From: JAAYLC01 sp035654795 | GTDB lineage: Bacteria; Bacteroidota; Bacteroidia; Flavobacteriales; Flavobacteriaceae | Assembly (NCBI GenBank): GCA_035654795.1 | Contig: DASRWC010000091.1 | Location: forward strand, 1-33,019 | Direction: 5' to 3' | Length of the DNA stretch: 33,019 bases | In this document: one piece after another, positions 1 through 7,465 of the stretch | Layout of the letters: every line of letters begins with the position of its first letter | How positions within the stretch are numbered: position 1 is the first letter of the stretch | Notes under the pieces: generated by a model | What the model was told of the DNA's origin: nothing | The model's database searches: none | What the model saw: only the letters and a program-made list of their open reading frames with translations | Made by a program: the position numbers and the translations under genes

Positions 1-48
1 CCGTCAGCGCCGATGGTACTGCATCCGTGGGAGAGTAGGTCGCCGCCT
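1..48 (+). rRNA. rrf: 5S ribosomal RNA, 3' end only
   Basis: The first bases match the 3' part of a bacterial 5S rRNA: the segment gccgatggtactgc followed by gtgggagagtaggtcgccgc is the usual helix IV/V and closing-strand sequence. The 5' part, and presumably the 16S and 23S genes, lie upstream of the window. The exact 3' end is estimated from the end of the gccgcc closing strand. A strong terminator follows directly, which marks this as the end of an rRNA operon. Confidence 0.9.
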
Positions 49-54
49 TCCTTT

Positions 55-90
55 AAAGCCTTCATCATTTATTTGATGAAGGCTTTTTTT
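55..90 (+). terminator. Rho-independent terminator of the rRNA operon
   Basis: A perfect 13-bp stem (bases 55-67 pair with 74-86) closes a six-base loop (tttatt). A run of seven T overlaps the 3' side of the stem. It sits within ten bases of the end of the 5S rRNA. Confidence 0.92.
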
Positions 91-431
91 ATGCGCTTAA
101 CGAAGCAGAGGGATAATTAATTAAATAACGGCTCTATACGGAGACAATTTCTATGGTTTTGAGAAATGATAAGAGTAGTAAAAAAGCAATATTGAAATGG
201 GTTTTTATTTTCTATTGGTAAGAATCATCATTGCTCCTTCCCTTCGACACACCCGAAATTATAAGAATTTTTTGATGCTCTTCGATAAACAAAGGTTTTT
301 TAAAAACTTCTTCAGGATTGAAAATTTTCAATCTGATGAATACTTCTAAAATTTTTTTTCTCGGATAAGGCTGTCTTCAATACAAGTCTATCAGGAGTTT
401 ATTTCAGTTTATAATACCCTCCTCAGGGTAC
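91..431. other. Gene-free stretch between the rRNA operon and the first gene
   Basis: No convincing reading frame was found in these 341 bases; the longest ATG frame noticed is about 22 codons. There is a perfect 18-bp dyad at 316-333 (gattgaaaattttcaatc) with no loop, which could be a protein-binding site. No element matching TAnnTTTG was found, so the promoter of the 432-3357 cluster is not placed. Confidence 0.6.
415..430 (+). promoter_or_regulatory. Small hairpin abutting a start codon
   Basis: taccct (415-420) pairs with agggta (425-430) around a four-base loop. The right arm ends one base before the ATG at 432 and includes the only purine-rich, Shine-Dalgarno-like bases there. Folding could hide the initiation region. 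The stem is only six base pairs, so this may be chance. Confidence 0.3.
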
Positions 432-974
432 ATGTGGATTGCTATTATATTCGTATTATTGATGTTAATCTATGTGGTAATACTCAACAGTTCGAATATT
501 ATGGAGGAGCATTATATTTTTTTTAGACATTCTACGTACCAAACACTCTTTGATGCTAGGAATACGGATCACAGCATTTTAATCAGAGCTCTATTTCACT
601 GGGAAAATGACTCCCCAACCAGGGCACAAAAATTAGATTTGATGCTGGATAACCTGAGAGAATCTGAAAAAGGTTTTATTCTTATAGGTTGCTATTGGTG
701 TGATAGGAGGGAGAGAATTGAATTGCATCTTCAGATTTCCGACAAGGTTGAACGGCGTTCGGTTTTTTCTATCAGTTTTTCCGAGCCTATAGATTTTAAA
801 CAAAAAATTGAATTAACTCTCAGAAAATCATACGCAGGAAATAAGTTGCCGATATGTGAAGAATATGATTTGGCAAGAACTGATAATGATAACGAAATTC
901 ACAATTTAGAAGAATGGGCGCAAGACGACAAGGATGGTTCAATTTTAATAGGAACGGATATGCCTCGGCTGTAA
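432..974 (+). CDS. Unknown membrane-anchored protein, first gene of the kinase cluster
   Basis: I do not recognise this 180-residue protein. It starts with a hydrophobic stretch (about residues 2-20, rich in I, V and L) that looks like one membrane anchor, followed by a soluble, charged and mostly hydrophilic part. A CYWC pair near residue 90 is the only cysteine motif. No family motif was seen. The stop codon lies five bases before the ATG of the histidine kinase, so the two are probably co-transcribed and translationally coupled, which suggests a role in the same signalling unit. A second possible start is the ATG at residue 24 (MEEHY), which would remove the membrane segment. The codons look like ordinary coding sequence for this genome, but the gene is supported only by its length and position. 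Confidence 0.6.
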   Translation: MWIAIIFVLLMLIYVVILNSSNIMEEHYIFFRHSTYQTLFDARNTDHSILIRALFHWENDSPTRAQKLDLMLDNLRESEKGFILIGCYWCDRRERIELHLQISDKVERRSVFSISFSEPIDFKQKIELTLRKSYAGNKLPICEEYDLARTDNDNEIHNLEEWAQDDKDGSILIGTDMPRL

Positions 975-979
975 AAAGG

Positions 980-2734
980 ATGTTCTTTTTCCTATGTATT
1001 TTTTGCTCTCTTATCTGCCCGGCGCAACAATTAGAATTAGAAAGGGTGGAGCGACTGCTGTCTGAAATGAAAACAGATAGTGCTGCATTTTTGATAGAAA
1101 GAATTAATCCCGGATCCTGGCAAGAAATAGATCGAGCAAAATATCATTATCTTAAAGGCAGTGTCCATTTTTCCAGAAGTTTTCACGATTTGGCTTTTGC
1201 TGAATTAATCGAGGCTAGAAAAATTTTTCTCTCCTTAGATGCTGCCTGTAAAATAGCACTGACTGATCTTTTGATTCTGGAAGTATTAAGTCATCAACCA
1301 AATAGTCTTGTGCCATCTCAGCCTTTTTTAGATGAATTTATTGAGGCATCTTCGTCTTGCGGGAATCCGGTAGATGAAGCTATTGCATATTCCAAATTGG
1401 CAGTGGTATATTTAAAAGTGGATGACGGAAAAAATGCATTATTATATTTCGATAAGGCCATTAATCTCGCAAATGCGCTCCACGAAGAAAGCCATGCTAT
1501 CAATTGGACTTTCAACAAAGGTGTAGTCCATAATACGACGCTTAAACAGTACGATAGCGCACTGTATTATTTTAAACTCACCGCTCCTTTTTATTCTAAA
1601 AACCAGAATTACGAGAATCTTTCATACAATTATAATAATCAGGCGGAAGCCTATAAGAAATTGGGAGATTATAAAACTGCAATTGAATTTTATAGAAAAG
1701 CGGATTCCATTCCTTTGAGAAGATTCAATTTGAAAACGAAACGAATATATTATGAGAACATAGCTGAGGCCTACGGAAAAATGGCAAAGTATGATTCTGC
1801 ATATGCTTATCTTATTAAACTGATTAAAGTTAAAGACACCATAAACGAGGTGTCGCAGAATGTGAATATGGCAAAGATCAAGGAACAATATGACAACGAG
1901 AGATTGCGTGCCGACACTCTGGAGCTAGATGCAAAAAGAACGCAGAATCGAAATATTGCTCTAGGTTTGGGAGGGGGGCTCTTTGCAGTTTCTTCCATTG
2001 GTCTGCTTTGGTTTAAAAATTCGAAACGGAAACAAAGGATTATTGAACAGCAACGAGAAATTGAGATCCGAAAAGCGGAAAAATTATTAAAGGAACAGGA
2101 GCTAGCCACCATAGACGCTATGGTTGAAGGACAAGAAAAAGAGCGAGAAAGACTGGCAAGCGAACTTCATGACTCTGTTGGAGCAACATTAGCGGCGGCA
2201 AGAATGCAGTTTGAATATTTAAAAAATAATAGGGCACACCACGAGGATAGACGAGATCTATATGAAACAACGGCCGCTCTACTTGAAGATGCCTATGCCG
2301 AAATTAGAGCTATGGCACACGCAAAAAATGATGGAGTAATTGCTAAAAATGGATTGCTGCCCGCAGTTCAAAAACTGGTGAAAAATGCTTCTGTTTCCAA
2401 GAATTTAAGGATTGATCTAAATTATTTCGGACTTAACGAACGGCTTGAAAATTCATTAGAAATAACATTATTCCGCATTATTCAGGAGTTGGTAACCAAT
2501 ATCATCAAACATTCAGGAGCTAGTGAGGCTATGATTTCGCTTACACAACTGGAAGATTCTTTGAGTGTTATAGTTGAGGATAATGGAATTGGATTTGAAT
2601 TTGATCCTTTGAATTCCCAAAGCGGGATGGGTCTTAATAATATTGAGCGTAGAGTAGAAAAAATAGAAGGTAGTATGGCCGTTGATTCTACACCGGGAAA
2701 AGGAACCACAATTTTAATAGATATACCTATATGA
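980..2734 (+). CDS. TPR-containing sensor histidine kinase (HisKA_3 type)
   Basis: A 584-residue kinase that should autophosphorylate and pass phosphate to the response regulator encoded next. In order it has a signal peptide (MFFFLCIFCSLICPAQ), TPR-like helical repeats at about residues 60-310 (patterns such as ALLYFDKAINLA and AIEFYRKADSI), one membrane helix near 325-345, a basic coiled linker, a HisKA_3 dimerisation domain with ERLASELHDSVGATL (phospho-acceptor His397), and an HATPase_c domain with ELVTNIIKHSG (N box), DNGIGFEF and GMGLNNIERRV. I chose the ATG at 980 because it gives a clean signal peptide right after the upstream stop codon; an in-frame start at 914 would put the signal sequence inside the protein and overlap the upstream gene. 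The periplasmic TPR sensor, membrane helix and cytosolic kinase layout is common in Bacteroidetes. The ligand is unknown. Confidence 0.9.
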   Translation: MFFFLCIFCSLICPAQQLELERVERLLSEMKTDSAAFLIERINPGSWQEIDRAKYHYLKGSVHFSRSFHDLAFAELIEARKIFLSLDAACKIALTDLLILEVLSHQPNSLVPSQPFLDEFIEASSSCGNPVDEAIAYSKLAVVYLKVDDGKNALLYFDKAINLANALHEESHAINWTFNKGVVHNTTLKQYDSALYYFKLTAPFYSKNQNYENLSYNYNNQAEAYKKLGDYKTAIEFYRKADSIPLRRFNLKTKRIYYENIAEAYGKMAKYDSAYAYLIKLIKVKDTINEVSQNVNMAKIKEQYDNERLRADTLELDAKRTQNRNIALGLGGGLFAVSSIGLLWFKNSKRKQRIIEQQREIEIRKAEKLLKEQELATIDAMVEGQEKERERLASELHDSVGATLAAARMQFEYLKNNRAHHEDRRDLYETTAALLEDAYAEIRAMAHAKNDGVIAKNGLLPAVQKLVKNASVSKNLRIDLNYFGLNERLENSLEITLFRIIQELVTNIIKHSGASEAMISLTQLEDSLSVIVEDNGIGFEFDPLNSQSGMGLNNIERRVEKIEGSMAVDSTPGKGTTILIDIPI

Positions 2735-3357
2735 TTACTGTAGCCATTGCCGAGGACCATCAGAGTTTGGTTGATGGAATTGCTCTATTGATAAAGTATG
2801 AGACACAATTCACAATAGTAGGAACTGCCAATGATGGTGAAGAATTATTAAACATCGTAAGGAAGAAAAAGCCTCAGGTCGTTTTAACGGATATTAAAAT
2901 GCCGAAAATCGATGGTATCGCTGCAACCAAGTTGATAAAATCTGAATTTCCGCATATTAAGGTGGTGGCGTTTACTATGTTTAATCAGGAAGAAGCTGTA
3001 TCTCAAATGATAGAGGCAGGAGCTTCCGGGTATCTTTTAAAAGATTCGCCTTTGGAGGAAGTGCTTCATGCTCTAAGAGCGGTGGTAGATGGGCAAACCT
3101 TTTTTGATAGTGGAATCAATATTGACTTTTTGAATAGATCTTCTGTCAAAACAACCCAGAAACCGATACTCTCAAAGACAGAGCGAGAAATATTACAATA
3201 TATTGGCGAAGGGAAATCTACCAGTGAAATTGCAAAATTACGGTTTACTGCTGTTTCCACTGTCGAAAAACACAGAAAGAATATGATCCACAAATTAGGT
3301 TTATCAGGACGGGGAGAATTGTTGCGATATGCTTTGGAAAGGAAGTATGATTTCTAA
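2731..3357 (+). CDS. LuxR/NarL-type response regulator
   Basis: A 208-residue two-domain regulator, the expected partner of the kinase just upstream; the genes share an ATGA stop/start overlap. The receiver domain (about 1-120) has the acidic pocket at E8/D9, the phospho-acceptor D54 in LTDIKMP, the switch T82 and the conserved K104 (YLLKDSP). The C-terminal GerE/LuxR helix-turn-helix (about 147-208) includes LSKTEREILQYIGEGKST and TVEKHRKNMIHKLG. DNA targets cannot be told from the sequence. The gene ends the cluster and faces coaD across a 163-base convergent gap. Confidence 0.93.
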   Translation: MITVAIAEDHQSLVDGIALLIKYETQFTIVGTANDGEELLNIVRKKKPQVVLTDIKMPKIDGIAATKLIKSEFPHIKVVAFTMFNQEEAVSQMIEAGASGYLLKDSPLEEVLHALRAVVDGQTFFDSGINIDFLNRSSVKTTQKPILSKTEREILQYIGEGKSTSEIAKLRFTAVSTVEKHRKNMIHKLGLSGRGELLRYALERKYDF

Positions 3358-3438
3358 AAATGACTATCAAAGAATAGTATGTGAGCAGAAATTTTTGCAG
3401 GGGCAGTTAACACTTTAGAATTATTTGTTTTAGCAAAG

Positions 3439-3468
3439 GCAATAGTTGCTTTTCTTGGCAACTATTGC
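3439..3468. terminator. Hairpin in the convergent gap, possible two-way terminator
   Basis: gcaatagttgc (3439-3449) and gcaactattgc (3458-3468) form a perfect 11-bp inverted repeat around an eight-base T-rich loop. It lies between the 3' ends of the response regulator and coaD. Neither side is followed by a good T run, so intrinsic termination would be weak; it may act with Rho or only as a 3' stabilising stem. Confidence 0.5.
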
Positions 3469-3520
3469 ATTATACATGATGCGGAGGTCTGTTGATTCAG
3501 ACGAGATTAGATTTTGGATG

Positions 3521-3967
3521 TCAAAGAATCTCAGCAGGAACAAGAGATGAAAAATCACCTTCATTTTTCATAATATCTCGAACAATGGTAGAAGAAATGA
3601 AAGCTACCTCCGGCGAACTTAACAAAAAGATTGTGTCAATTTCTGCCATTTTATAATTAGCCTGAGCGATTGGTAGCTCATAATTGAGATCGGTACTGTT
3701 TCTCAATCCCCGTACCAAGAATTTTGCATCGTGACGTTTGCAAAAATTCACGGTTAACCCTTCATAGCTTTCCACGCGTATTTTTGGATTATCAAATGTT
3801 CTTTGAATAAATGAAATCCGTTCTTCTAAAGAAAACATGGCTTGTTTTCCTGCATTAACACCAATGGCTATGATTAATTGATCAAAAAGGGGAAGGGCCC
3901 TGGTAATAATGTCAACATGACCCAAGGTGATGGGATCAAAAGTTCCCGGAAATACGGCCCGTTTCAT
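3521..3967 (-). CDS. coaD: Phosphopantetheine adenylyltransferase
   Basis: Transfers AMP from ATP to 4'-phosphopantetheine to give dephospho-CoA, the fourth step of coenzyme A synthesis, in the cytoplasm. The 148-residue protein has the nucleotidyltransferase signature GTFDPITLGH (residues 8-17, the T/HxGH motif), the substrate-binding LVRGLRN segment, and ISSTIVRD near the C-terminus, where the family usually has an SSS-V-R/K motif. It is slightly short for the family (about 155-165). It is the last gene of a minus-strand group with the small membrane protein (two-base gap) and surE. Confidence 0.96.
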   Translation of the reverse strand: MKRAVFPGTFDPITLGHVDIITRALPLFDQLIIAIGVNAGKQAMFSLEERISFIQRTFDNPKIRVESYEGLTVNFCKRHDAKFLVRGLRNSTDLNYELPIAQANYKMAEIDTIFLLSSPEVAFISSTIVRDIMKNEGDFSSLVPAEIL

Positions 3968-3969
3968 AT

Positions 3970-4269
3970 TTAAATAAATTTTGAAATTAAAATACCTATT
4001 GCAGCTACTAAGGTAGCTAAAACTACACCTCGAGCCCTGTAGAAATAACCTTTTCTAAGAAGGATAAAAAAAGTTGGAAGATTCAGCAATGCACCAAGAG
4101 AAATAATTTTCCCGAGTAGATCATTACTTGCAGCGATTCTTAAGGTGTTTCTGATTCCGTCTTGGAGATCAAAAAAGAAAAACAAATACAGATAAATCCC
4201 AATAACATTTGCGACAAGACCAAAGATAATCCCAATAAGGATTTCTACTATCATAGATTTTGATTTCAT
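3970..4269 (-). CDS. Small integral membrane protein of unknown function
   Basis: A 99-residue protein that I cannot assign to a characterised family. It is almost entirely hydrophobic, with likely membrane helices at about 6-31, 50-72 and 79-98, joined by a short polar loop (FDLQDGIRNTLRIAAS) and a basic turn (LRKGYFYRARG). It lies between surE (10 bases upstream) and coaD (2 bases downstream) on the same strand, so it is very probably co-transcribed with both. The tight packing and coding-like composition support a real gene; the function is open. Confidence 0.75.
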   Translation of the reverse strand: MKSKSMIVEILIGIIFGLVANVIGIYLYLFFFFDLQDGIRNTLRIAASNDLLGKIISLGALLNLPTFFILLRKGYFYRARGVVLATLVAAIGILISKFI

Positions 4270-4279
4270 AAATGATGCT

Positions 4280-5053
4280 TTATAAATTCCATCCTTTTAA
4301 ATCGGAAATGGCGTGATGGGCAGTGAGATCAAACTGTACAGGAACTACTGAAATATATCCCTCCTTCAGCGCCCACTCATCAGTGTCATTATTGTTATCA
4401 AGATTAACCATTTCGCCTGTCATCCAATAGTAATCTCTACCTAATGGATTGGTTCGTTTATCAAAAATCCCCAACCAGTGGGCATTAGCCTGCCGGCAAA
4501 CTTTAATTCCTCGAATTTCACTTGCTTTCAGTTTTGGTATATTGACATTGAGAACTACGCCTTGTGGAAGACCATTTTGTAAAACCCGAGACGCAATTTT
4601 CTTGATAAATTTTTTACCAGGGTTGAAATCTGCTTCATAAGAGAAATCCATAAGAGAAAAACCAATGGCCGGAATTCCCAATGTCCCGGCTTCCACCGCA
4701 GCACTCATTGTTCCGCTATAAATTACGTTTATAGATGAATTACTGCCGTGATTTATTCCGCTCACGCAAAGATCGGGCTTTCGATGCAAAATTTCACTAA
4801 CTGCTATTTTGACACAATCAACCGGTGTTCCGCTACAGCTATATTCTTCAAACTCGCTGCTCGCTTCTTTAATCCTGTTGCAGTAAATTGCATCGTTTAT
4901 AGTTATGGCGTGTCCCATTCCGCTCTGTGGAGAATCCGGAGCAACTACACAAACATCTCCTAAAGAACTCATTACTTCTATAAGCGCTCTTATTCCCGGA
5001 GCATTTATGCCATCATCATTGGTAACTAAAATTAAAGGTTTTTCTTCTGCCAT
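4280..5053 (-). CDS. surE: 5'/3'-nucleotidase SurE
   Basis: A metal-dependent nucleoside monophosphate phosphatase, acting on 5' and 3' nucleotides and in some species on exopolyphosphate; cytoplasmic, linked to stationary-phase survival. The 257-residue protein begins ILVTNDDGINAPGI, giving the metal ligands D13 and D14, then S44 in PQSGMGH and N101 in VSGINHGSN, the four expected metal-site residues. SCSGTPVDCV and YSGTMSAAVE are further family signatures. Length is normal. It is the first gene of the surE-membrane protein-coaD group and is divergent from the tail-specific protease. Confidence 0.97.
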   Translation of the reverse strand: MAEEKPLILVTNDDGINAPGIRALIEVMSSLGDVCVVAPDSPQSGMGHAITINDAIYCNRIKEASSEFEEYSCSGTPVDCVKIAVSEILHRKPDLCVSGINHGSNSSINVIYSGTMSAAVEAGTLGIPAIGFSLMDFSYEADFNPGKKFIKKIASRVLQNGLPQGVVLNVNIPKLKASEIRGIKVCRQANAHWLGIFDKRTNPLGRDYYWMTGEMVNLDNNNDTDEWALKEGYISVVPVQFDLTAHHAISDLKGWNL

Positions 5054-5073
5054 CGTCGGATAAAAAATTTTCT

Positions 5074-5081
5074 CAAAAGTA
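5074..5081 (-). promoter_or_regulatory. Candidate -7 element upstream of surE
   Basis: On the minus strand this reads TACTTTTG, matching the Bacteroidetes -7 consensus TAnnTTTG. It lies 20 bases upstream of the surE start. No good -33 TTTG was found at the usual distance, so the call rests on the -7 element and position only. Confidence 0.45.
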
Positions 5082-5208
5082 CAGTTAATAATTGATTCGG
5101 CTTAAGTGTTTCAAGTGCAATCCATTTAACAAAAAATTATTGGCTTTCCCTACTGCTGGCACGGTTTTTTATATAATTTAGGCACTTCCATATATTTAAG
5201 AATAGCAT

Positions 5209-7371
5209 ATGCAGATTTTGAAGAAGAATTTCAAACTGGTGCTTCTTGCTCTTTTCGTAGCAGTAGCATCTTGTAGCTTTACCACCAAAGAATTTTATGA
5301 TCCGGACCGGGATAAACTTCTATTGAATCTTGTTACTTATGTTCTCGAGAGAGGTCATTATGATCCACGACCCATCGATGATGCCTTTTCTGAAGATGTT
5401 TTTAATAAGTACATAAACGGTCTTGATCCCTTAAAAAGATATTTTATTGCATCGGATATTGAAGAATTTAGTCAATATAAGCATCAAATAGACGATCAAA
5501 TTAAAAATAAGGATCTCTCTTTTTTCGAATTGGTTTATTCAAGGTTCATAGAAAGAGTGGAAGATGTAAAAAAAATATATCCCGTAGTGCTTGAGCAACC
5601 CTTTGATTTTAATCAAAAAGATGTAATCAATGTAGATTATGACAATTTAGCCTATGCTAAAAATCTTGAAGACTTGCAAGTGCGGTGGAATCAGCAACTA
5701 AAGTTCACGGTGCTCTCCACTTATTATGATTCGGTTGAGACTCAAGAGAACATGAAGAAAAAGAATGATTCGACAACTAATACTGCTAAAACAACAGAAA
5801 TTAAATCACTCAAGGAGCTTGAGAAAGAGGCACGTGAAAGTACAAAGAAATCATTGGATGAATATTTTGAATTTACCGGAGATCTTCAACGGAAAGATTA
5901 TTATGGAGTTTACTTAAACACCATCATGGAGGCTTTTGATCCGCATACCAATTATTTTGCACCACCGGATAAAGATCGTTTTGATCTTCAAATGTCAGGA
6001 AAACTTGAAGGAATTGGGGCGCGTCTCCAGAAAAAGAATGATTATATCACCATAGTAGAAATCATCAGTGGCGGACCTGCCTGGAGAAATGATGAGTTGA
6101 AAGTGGGAGATGTCATTCTAAAAGTAAAACAAGAAAAAGAAGAAGAAGGGACAAGCATCGTTGGAATGCGAATAGACGATGCTGTAAAATTAATTAAAGG
6201 GCCAAAAGGTTCAAAGGTAACACTCACCATTAAGCATGTGGACGGATCTATAGATGACAAGACATTGACCAGAGATGTTGTTGAGCTGGAAGAAACCTAT
6301 GCAAAGTCTTCCTTAATTAAAAAAGATAATGAACTCTACGGGATAATCAATTTGCCTCAATTCTATTTTGACATGCAAAACTACCGAGAGAGAAACGCTG
6401 CCTCAGATGTTAAAAGAGAAATTGCTCGATTGAAAGAGGCAGGAATAACAGGCTTAATCCTCGATTTTCGTGATAATGGCGGCGGATCCTTAAAGACAGC
6501 AGTAGATATTACGGGTTTGTTTATTGAAAAAGGCCCTGTTGTGCAGGTTGCTTCTACAGGCTCTACCCAGATCCTGAAAGATGAAGACAGCTCTATAGAC
6601 TGGGACGGCCCATTGGTGGTTCTTGTTAATGAACTTTCCGCCTCGGCATCAGAGATTGTAGCTGCGGCATTGCAAGATTATAAAAGAGCTATAATTATTG
6701 GAAGTAAGCAAACCTATGGAAAAGGAACTGTACAAAATATGGTAGATCTGAATGACTGGCTCCGAAACAGTGATGTGGGTGATCTTGGCGCTGTCAAACT
6801 CACCTCTCAGAAATTCTATAGAATCAATGGCGGTTCTACACAATTGGAAGGGGTGAAAAGCGATGTGGTCATTCCGGATAGATATGCTTACATTGACATT
6901 GGAGAAAAAGATTATGACAATCCGCTTCCTTATGATAAAATCAATCCGGCTCGATATGTAGAATGGTCAAGCGGGCAGGATTTAGCTAAGGCCATTGAAG
7001 AGAGCAAGGTCCGTATAAAAAATAATGAGAAAATTCTATTGATAGATGAAAATGCCAAATGGATCAAAGCTCGGAGGGATGAAAAAGAAGTAAATCTGAA
7101 CTTCAATGAATACAAAGCAGATATGATGGCAAGAAAGGCCGAAACAGAGAAATACAAAGAGCTTGATGACTATAAAAATAACCTCAATTTCAGTTCTCTT
7201 CCTTACGAAGTTGCCTTAATGGAAAAAGATACTACTCTGGCAGAAAAAAGAAGACGCTGGCACAAGAATCTTAATAAAGATATCTATGTAGAAGAGGCAG
7301 TTAATGTGCTGAAAGATTTACAGCCGGCTGTCAAAACCTCGGCAACAGAGAACAAAAAGAAAAAGAAATAA
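5209..7371 (+). CDS. prc: Carboxy-terminal (tail-specific) processing protease, S41 family lipoprotein
   Basis: A 720-residue periplasmic serine protease of the Prc/Tsp type, which cleaves proteins near their C-termini. A lipoprotein signal ends in the lipobox VASC (Cys22), so it is probably anchored to a membrane. An N-terminal helical domain (about 35-250) includes FDPHTNYFAPPD, a signature of Prc-type proteins. The PDZ domain follows (about 255-355, with GGPAWRNDELKVGDVIL), then the S41 core with LILDFRDNGGGSL and the catalytic Ser/Lys dyad: serine in LSASASE (S479 by alignment to Prc) and K505 in YGKGTVQ. The C-terminal DUF3340-like part is lysine-rich and ends in a run of lysines. There is one more residue between the dyad positions than in E. 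coli Prc, by my count. The gene stands alone, with its own terminator. Confidence 0.93.
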   Translation: MQILKKNFKLVLLALFVAVASCSFTTKEFYDPDRDKLLLNLVTYVLERGHYDPRPIDDAFSEDVFNKYINGLDPLKRYFIASDIEEFSQYKHQIDDQIKNKDLSFFELVYSRFIERVEDVKKIYPVVLEQPFDFNQKDVINVDYDNLAYAKNLEDLQVRWNQQLKFTVLSTYYDSVETQENMKKKNDSTTNTAKTTEIKSLKELEKEARESTKKSLDEYFEFTGDLQRKDYYGVYLNTIMEAFDPHTNYFAPPDKDRFDLQMSGKLEGIGARLQKKNDYITIVEIISGGPAWRNDELKVGDVILKVKQEKEEEGTSIVGMRIDDAVKLIKGPKGSKVTLTIKHVDGSIDDKTLTRDVVELEETYAKSSLIKKDNELYGIINLPQFYFDMQNYRERNAASDVKREIARLKEAGITGLILDFRDNGGGSLKTAVDITGLFIEKGPVVQVASTGSTQILKDEDSSIDWDGPLVVLVNELSASASEIVAAALQDYKRAIIIGSKQTYGKGTVQNMVDLNDWLRNSDVGDLGAVKLTSQKFYRINGGSTQLEGVKSDVVIPDRYAYIDIGEKDYDNPLPYDKINPARYVEWSSGQDLAKAIEESKVRIKNNEKILLIDENAKWIKARRDEKEVNLNFNEYKADMMARKAETEKYKELDDYKNNLNFSSLPYEVALMEKDTTLAEKRRRWHKNLNKDIYVEEAVNVLKDLQPAVKTSATENKKKKK

Positions 7372-7392
7372 GAATAATATTAATCCAAGCTC

Positions 7393-7439
7393 AAAGGATT
7401 TTAAAGTTGCTACAAACTTTAGAATCCTTTGTTGTTTTG
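7393..7439 (+). terminator. Rho-independent terminator after the protease gene
   Basis: A 16-bp stem (7393-7408 with 7415-7430, one G-T pair) and a six-base loop (gctaca) are followed by gttgtttt. It lies 21 bases after the stop codon of the protease gene. Confidence 0.8.
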
Positions 7440-7453
7440 ATGGTGCATATTCA

Positions 7454-7461
7454 TACATTTG
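7454..7461 (+). promoter_or_regulatory. Candidate -7 element, four bases before a GTG start
   Basis: TACATTTG fits TAnnTTTG. A TTG at 7432-7434 lies 19 bases upstream, the expected -33 distance. Transcription from such an element normally begins about four to five bases after its final G, that is at or next to the GTG at 7466, so the mRNA may be leaderless. Confidence 0.5.
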
Positions 7462-7465
7462 AACA

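Noticed and set aside
914..979. Upstream start for the histidine kinase at 914
   Set aside because: It would place the signal peptide 22 residues inside the protein and overlap the preceding gene by 61 bases; the ATG at 980 is better.
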